Shown here piece by piece: positions 58,683-64,000 of a stretch of DNA of 64,000 nt. Source of the stretch: Anthoceros angustus (lineage: Eukaryota; Streptophyta; Anthocerotopsida; Anthocerotales; Anthocerotaceae); assembly GCA_010909165.1 (NCBI GenBank), contig MU008165.1, forward strand, positions 1,364,001 to 1,428,000. The letters are read 5' to 3'. Position numbers and translations under genes: made by a program. Numbering within the stretch: position 1 is the stretch's first letter; each line of letters begins with the position of its first letter. The notes under the pieces are model-generated. The model was given only the letters and a program-made list of their open reading frames with translations. It was not told the origin of the DNA and made no database searches.

Positions 58683-60197
58683 ATGAGGTTGCGAGGCTCC
58701 TCCTTGCGGGCCTGCCGTCGCCGGTGGAACGCACCCGGGAGCCGGCTCCTGCTGCGCCCGCGCTGCAGCCTCCCCTTGGCCCTGTGCCTGCTTCTGCTCA
58801 CGCTGGTGGTGACCTCGCAGCTGAGCGGCTGGGGAGCGGGCACCGCGTCCGGGGACAATCTCCGCCCCACGCCATGGCACACTTTTCACGCGGACGGTCC
58901 CCGGATAGGGTGGGAAAGAATGCGCAGAGGCGCGCAGCTGCTATGGTGCTCCACGATGTGCTCACACGAGACCTCGGCCGCCTCCGCCACAGGACTCCCA
59001 GCCGGAGCTCCTCCTCCTCCTTCGGATTCCGCCTGCCCCGCCTACTTCCAATGGATCTACGACGACCTGGCGCCGTGGCGGCAGCGCGGGGTCTCCCGAG
59101 CCAACGTCCTGGCGGCCAAGGAGTTCGCGGCCTTCCGAGTGGTGATCCTGCAGGGGAGACTGTACGTGGAGTACTATTACCGCTGCGTGCAAAGCCGGAT
59201 GCTCTTCACCGTCTGGTCTCTCCTCCTGCTCCTGGAGCGCTTCCCCGGCCAAGTGCCCGACGTGGATCTCATGTTCGACTGCATGGACCGGCCGCATATC
59301 CTCAAGGCGGGGGATGAGCACCAGCACCGAGGAGGCGCCCCGCCTCCGCTCTTCCGCTACTGCAGCTCTGAGGACTACTTTGACATCCCCTTCCCGGACT
59401 GGTCCTTCTGGGGCTGGCCTGAGACCCGGCTCCGGCCATGGACGGTGGAGCGGGACAGCATCTTTCGGGGATCCGCTGCATCGCCGTGGAAAGCCCGCGA
59501 CAAGTTCGCATATTGGAGAGGGAATCCAAACGTTGGCGCTCCAGTGCGGGAAGAGCTCCTGCTCTGCAACAAGTCCAGCTATAAGATGCACATCTACAGG
59601 CAGGACTGGGCCCAGGAGCACGCCAACGGCTACAAGTCTTCCAGCCTCTCCGACCATTGCCACCACCGCTACATGATCTACTCCGAGGGCCACGCCTGGT
59701 CCGTGAGCTACAAGTACATCCTGGCCTGCGGCTCCCCGCTGCTCGCTATCCGGTCCTCGTACTATGAGTTCTTCACGCGCGGCCTGCTTCCTTCAAAGCA
59801 TTATCTGCCGGTGGAGCGTGACCAGCTCTGCGACAACATGATGCGCCTGGTGGACAAGGGAAACCGAGCTCCTGAAGAGATGATGGCTATGGCGGCAACC
59901 TCCCGCGATTTTTTGCTCCACGACCTGAGTATGGATAATGTGTACAATTACATGCTGCACTTGCTCACCGAGTACTCCAAATTGTTGACATACAAGCCCA
60001 CCGTCCCTCGGCTCGCCGAGCCCGCCTGCCGTGCCAAGATCCTGTGCACGGCCACTCCCGGGCAGAGGGAGTTTCTGGAACAGTCCGCTCCTTCCCCGGT
60101 AAGCCAGCCTCTCGGCCAGAGCAGCTCCTGCGCCATGCCTGCTTACAATGCCTCCTACTTCCGGGAAGTCTTGTCTGCCAGGAAGTCTGGCTCTTAG
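58683..60197 (+). CDS. GT90 glycosyltransferase (POGLUT/CAP10-like)
   Basis: Intronless type II membrane protein of the Golgi or ER. The ATG at 58683 (MRLRGSSLRACRRR) puts a basic stretch just before the transmembrane anchor LPLALCLLLLTLVVTSQL; an in-frame ATG at 58608 is possible but less natural. About 504 residues. GT90 hallmarks in order: YFQWIYDDLAPWRQRGVSR, VPDVDLMFDCMDRP, IPFPDWSFWGWPET, KFAYWRGNPNVGAPVREELL, HRYMIYSEGHAWSVSYKYIL, ACGSPLLAIRSSYYEFFTRG and LPSKHYLPVE. Animal POGLUTs transfer glucose or xylose to EGF repeats; plant members have mostly unknown acceptors, probably wall polysaccharides. GC-rich, no frame breaks. Confidence 0.92.
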   Translation: MRLRGSSLRACRRRWNAPGSRLLLRPRCSLPLALCLLLLTLVVTSQLSGWGAGTASGDNLRPTPWHTFHADGPRIGWERMRRGAQLLWCSTMCSHETSAASATGLPAGAPPPPSDSACPAYFQWIYDDLAPWRQRGVSRANVLAAKEFAAFRVVILQGRLYVEYYYRCVQSRMLFTVWSLLLLLERFPGQVPDVDLMFDCMDRPHILKAGDEHQHRGGAPPPLFRYCSSEDYFDIPFPDWSFWGWPETRLRPWTVERDSIFRGSAASPWKARDKFAYWRGNPNVGAPVREELLLCNKSSYKMHIYRQDWAQEHANGYKSSSLSDHCHHRYMIYSEGHAWSVSYKYILACGSPLLAIRSSYYEFFTRGLLPSKHYLPVERDQLCDNMMRLVDKGNRAPEEMMAMAATSRDFLLHDLSMDNVYNYMLHLLTEYSKLLTYKPTVPRLAEPACRAKILCTATPGQREFLEQSAPSPVSQPLGQSSSCAMPAYNASYFREVLSARKSGS

Positions 60198-61086
60198 TAT
60201 GCTAGAGATCGTGTAATACATATACCTTCCCGACATCATTACCTTATTGCTGCCTTCTCTTCTCTGCACTACCAATTGTAAGAAGATATCGAGCTAGCAT
60301 CTTTGATTGCAGGCCAACAGCCGGATCCTTGGATGAAACTTGACACAATTGCTTCTTGCTTGCCTGGATCAAACTGCTTCACACACTGTTGGGAGAAGGA
60401 AGTCCCCTATTTATTAATGTGAAGCCTTCCAAGCGAAGGACTTGCAAGCTTTTCATCCCACGTGAGCTAGCTCAGCAGCATTGAATGGGGTCTGTGCAGT
60501 GTGTGACTGCTGTGATTCCTTCCATCATAGTCCTGACTCCTCTGCATTCCCCGAGGCAGAAGGAAGTATATCAGCGCCATGGCATGTATGTATGTACACC
60601 CTATCCGCCAGGGATTGATGGATGTGAGATATCTGGAAGAAAAGACAGGGTAGCAGGTGGTGAAGAGTGTAAAGAGATCGGCAACCATGTGCGTCTTGGT
60701 GGTTTGCTGAGCCGGCCACATTCTGGCTGTCAGCCGCCCGCCTTTTTAAAAGCCTGTTAGAGACGCGTCTTAGAAGTTAGGGTGCGCTTGGGCTTTTCAA
60801 ACCCGCCTCCGGTTAGGTTTGGCAACGGCACCCGCCGAGCGACAGTACGGAGGTCATCGCGGCCGTCTCTGCGCTCTTCCCGCCATTGCTTGTTAACTCG
60901 GGTTACGCCTTACTCGCCGAGATCTACTCCTCACTCTTCGGCTGCGCCGCTCCCCGTAGGCTCGCATTCCTTCTCACTCCCTTCCGCTGCTGCCGCTGCT
61001 CTCCCGCCCGCCGCTCTGCCGCTGCCGGAGCCGCATTGGGCCTCCCCGTCCTAGGCGCCGGCCCCTCAGCTCGCCCCCCCGTCAAG
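60198..61086. other. Intergenic DNA and beta-tubulin promoter/leader
   Basis: 3' UTR of the GT90 gene to about 60420, then unremarkable sequence. CTTTTTAAAAGCC at about 60743 is a candidate TATA element for beta-tubulin. Pyrimidine- and GC-rich 5' UTR from about 60790. Confidence 0.4.
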
Positions 61087-61355
61087 GTTTGCTTCGCGCT
61101 CTCCAGCGCTTCCGATGCACGCCGGGCTGGGGCTGTTTGGTGCTGTTTTGTAGGAGTACGGGCTGTTTGTAGCTGGCATCTAGTCCGTTTGAGTCCGTCC
61201 TTGCTTTGCATTGTCCCGGCCTGCTTTTCTGCGGTTCTGGTAGCTCGGTTCCTCTTTTGGTAAGGCTGGTTGGAGTCGGTTTCGTAGCGGGAGACGCGGA
61301 AGGTGCGGTGCTCCAGGCATGGCGCTTTAATCTGGTGTCTTGTCTCCCATTCCAG
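61087..61355 (+). other. Leader intron of beta-tubulin (candidate)
   Basis: AAG followed by GTTTGC at 61087 and TTCCAG ending at 61355, thirteen bases before the start codon. The interior is T-rich. Leader introns are common in highly expressed plant tubulin genes. Splicing inferred, not proven. Confidence 0.5.
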
Positions 61356-61368
61356 GATCTCTTTCAAG

Positions 61369-62891
<1,523 letters not shown>

Positions 62892-64000
62892 TCTAGCTGG
62901 ACATTGATCTGACCTCGTGGGGTCGACTTGTCATGTGTGCGGACGTTTGAACTCTGGGTTTTTCTCTCTTTTAACCAGTTTTTCTTTAAATCTCTTTCCC
63001 AAGAATCTTCTCCGCTGAATGTTTTGTTCAATTCGGGTAATCCTTTGCGCCTAACGTCTCTCGCTTTTCAAGAATTTACTGCGCCAAACCCCTGGTTCAC
63101 TTTGAAAACCTGTTGCGCCTAACGCCTTTGCCACTCTCGCCCTTGGCTTTCTTGGGAATGAGTTGCATGTATGGATTTGCTACTCTACCCCTGGGTTCAT
63201 TCAGGAAACCTATTGGACCTAATACTTTGCCACTCTCACTGCTTGCTGCAACTATTATTCTGTTGCTCTCATGTCATGTTGCATTCAATGGTGAGAGGAT
63301 GTTTTGTTACTCACCGTGAAAACCAAGCCCCAGCCAACCTCTGACGCCGATTGTAAGCGTAATGTAAGGGTATGTGCTCTCACTCAATTGCATCTTACGC
63401 TGTGCCAATTTAACCTCCTCTTAGGATAAGCATTAAATTATGTCCTCTCTACCAACTTAACCTACCCCTATGACTCATCATTCCTCTTTGCAAATTTTAA
63501 CTCCTTCATGAGCTGATGAGGCTAAGGTATATGCCCGAAGCCAACCTGGTTTTCATAATGGTCAGAATATTTTGGACAATATTTTACCCTGAGGATTGTT
63601 GTTGATGGCGCTCGACATGGGAAGAAGCATGCAATTCCATATTTTCTTCAATCTCTCATTTCGAATAATGAGCGAATTGTAGAGAAAGTATTGTTTATCC
63701 ACATATTAAGGTTTTTCAGTGTCACTCATTCTGCGACAACTCATCCCTAGCCAAATATGCAAAATTAATCTTGTGGAATTATGGGTGCATGAGCTACAAG
63801 TAGCCCAGCATCCAATTCTACTGGCTAGGCCACAAATTTGTTGGGTGAAACACCTTCGTTGTCATGGATTGTTGGATCAGAACCCTTCTCAACTGAAAGC
63901 TCTGCACCGTTTTCAACTAATAGCTTTGTAAAACCTTCGCATTGATTTATGGGCCAGTTTGATTGGCCTTAGGAGTCTTTCCAAGCTCCTCCGGCTGTGC
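62892..64000. other. Beta-tubulin 3' flank, no gene identified
   Basis: Bases 63090-63150 and 63190-63245 are imperfect direct copies (CTGGTTCACTTTGAAAACCT versus CTGGGTTCATTCAGGAAACC, each followed by TTTGCCACTCTC). Small frames at 63113-63319 and 63719-63931 show no domain. Confidence 0.5.

Noticed and set aside
58962-59693. 243-residue minus-strand ORF
   Set aside because: Antisense to the conserved GT90 gene; its composition follows from the GC-rich sense codons.

Overview
The window reads as nuclear DNA of a seed-free streptophyte (charophyte alga, bryophyte, lycophyte or fern grade). Reasons: many short GT-AG introns; plastid-targeted and plant-type genes (LepA, chlorophyllase, plastid S4 protein, CBSX3, the SWI/SNF subunit LFR, TOP6B, plant-type ubinuclein); beta-tubulin introns at the two positions usual in plants; and an intraflagellar transport gene (IFT80), which flowering plants lack because their sperm have no flagella. 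I cannot name the species.

Layout. 1-2230: 3' half of a CBSX3-like gene whose last exon is duplicated around a 1.6 kb foreign segment. 3.4-15.0 kb: TOP6B and ubinuclein (UBN), two unrelated nuclear genes on the + strand, with exons interleaved and partly duplicated. 15.3-16.9 kb (-): plastid S4 RNA-binding protein. 17.5-18.8 kb (+): chlorophyllase. 19.0-23.2 kb (+): GH127/DUF1680 glycosidase. 23.2-30.7 kb: AT-rich island with a nearly complete IFT80, minisatellites, a tRNA-Lys-derived SINE-like element and a 380 bp ACAAG array. 31.0-32.4 kb (+): dienelactone hydrolase. 33.9-35.2 kb (+): FLASH/CASP8AP2-like coiled-coil protein. 35.9-36.4 kb (-): ribosomal protein eL14 lacking its end. 36.7-37.4 kb: TIR element. 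37.8-40.0 kb (-): plastid LepA. 40.3-42.9 kb (-): LFR. 43-48 kb: AT-rich accessory DNA with a membrane-anchored PB1 protein and degenerate copies of the GH127 3' end. 48.2-48.9 kb (-): adenylate kinase 6. 49.4-50.7 kb (-): C-terminal part of a MYCBP2/PHR-like E3 ligase. 50.8-51.3 kb (-): broken PPR gene. 51.4-51.9 kb: AK6 pseudogene fragment and local duplication. 52.1-58.3 kb (+): valyl-tRNA synthetase with a three-fold tandem repeat of its HIGH-motif exons. 58.7-60.2 kb (+): GT90 glycosyltransferase. 61.4-62.9 kb (+): beta-tubulin.

Quality. One-base homopolymer indels break several otherwise convincing reading frames (CBSX3, TOP6B copies, ValRS copies 1-2, beta-tubulin), whereas LepA, GT90 and IFT80 read cleanly. 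This suggests residual long-read error concentrated in duplicated sequence, so the scrambled 3-15 kb region may be partly or wholly an assembly product. It is still the most striking structure here: two unrelated genes advance in parallel, switching at 9-10 bp microhomologies.

The genes do not form one pathway; this is an ordinary mixed nuclear neighbourhood with accessory islands.
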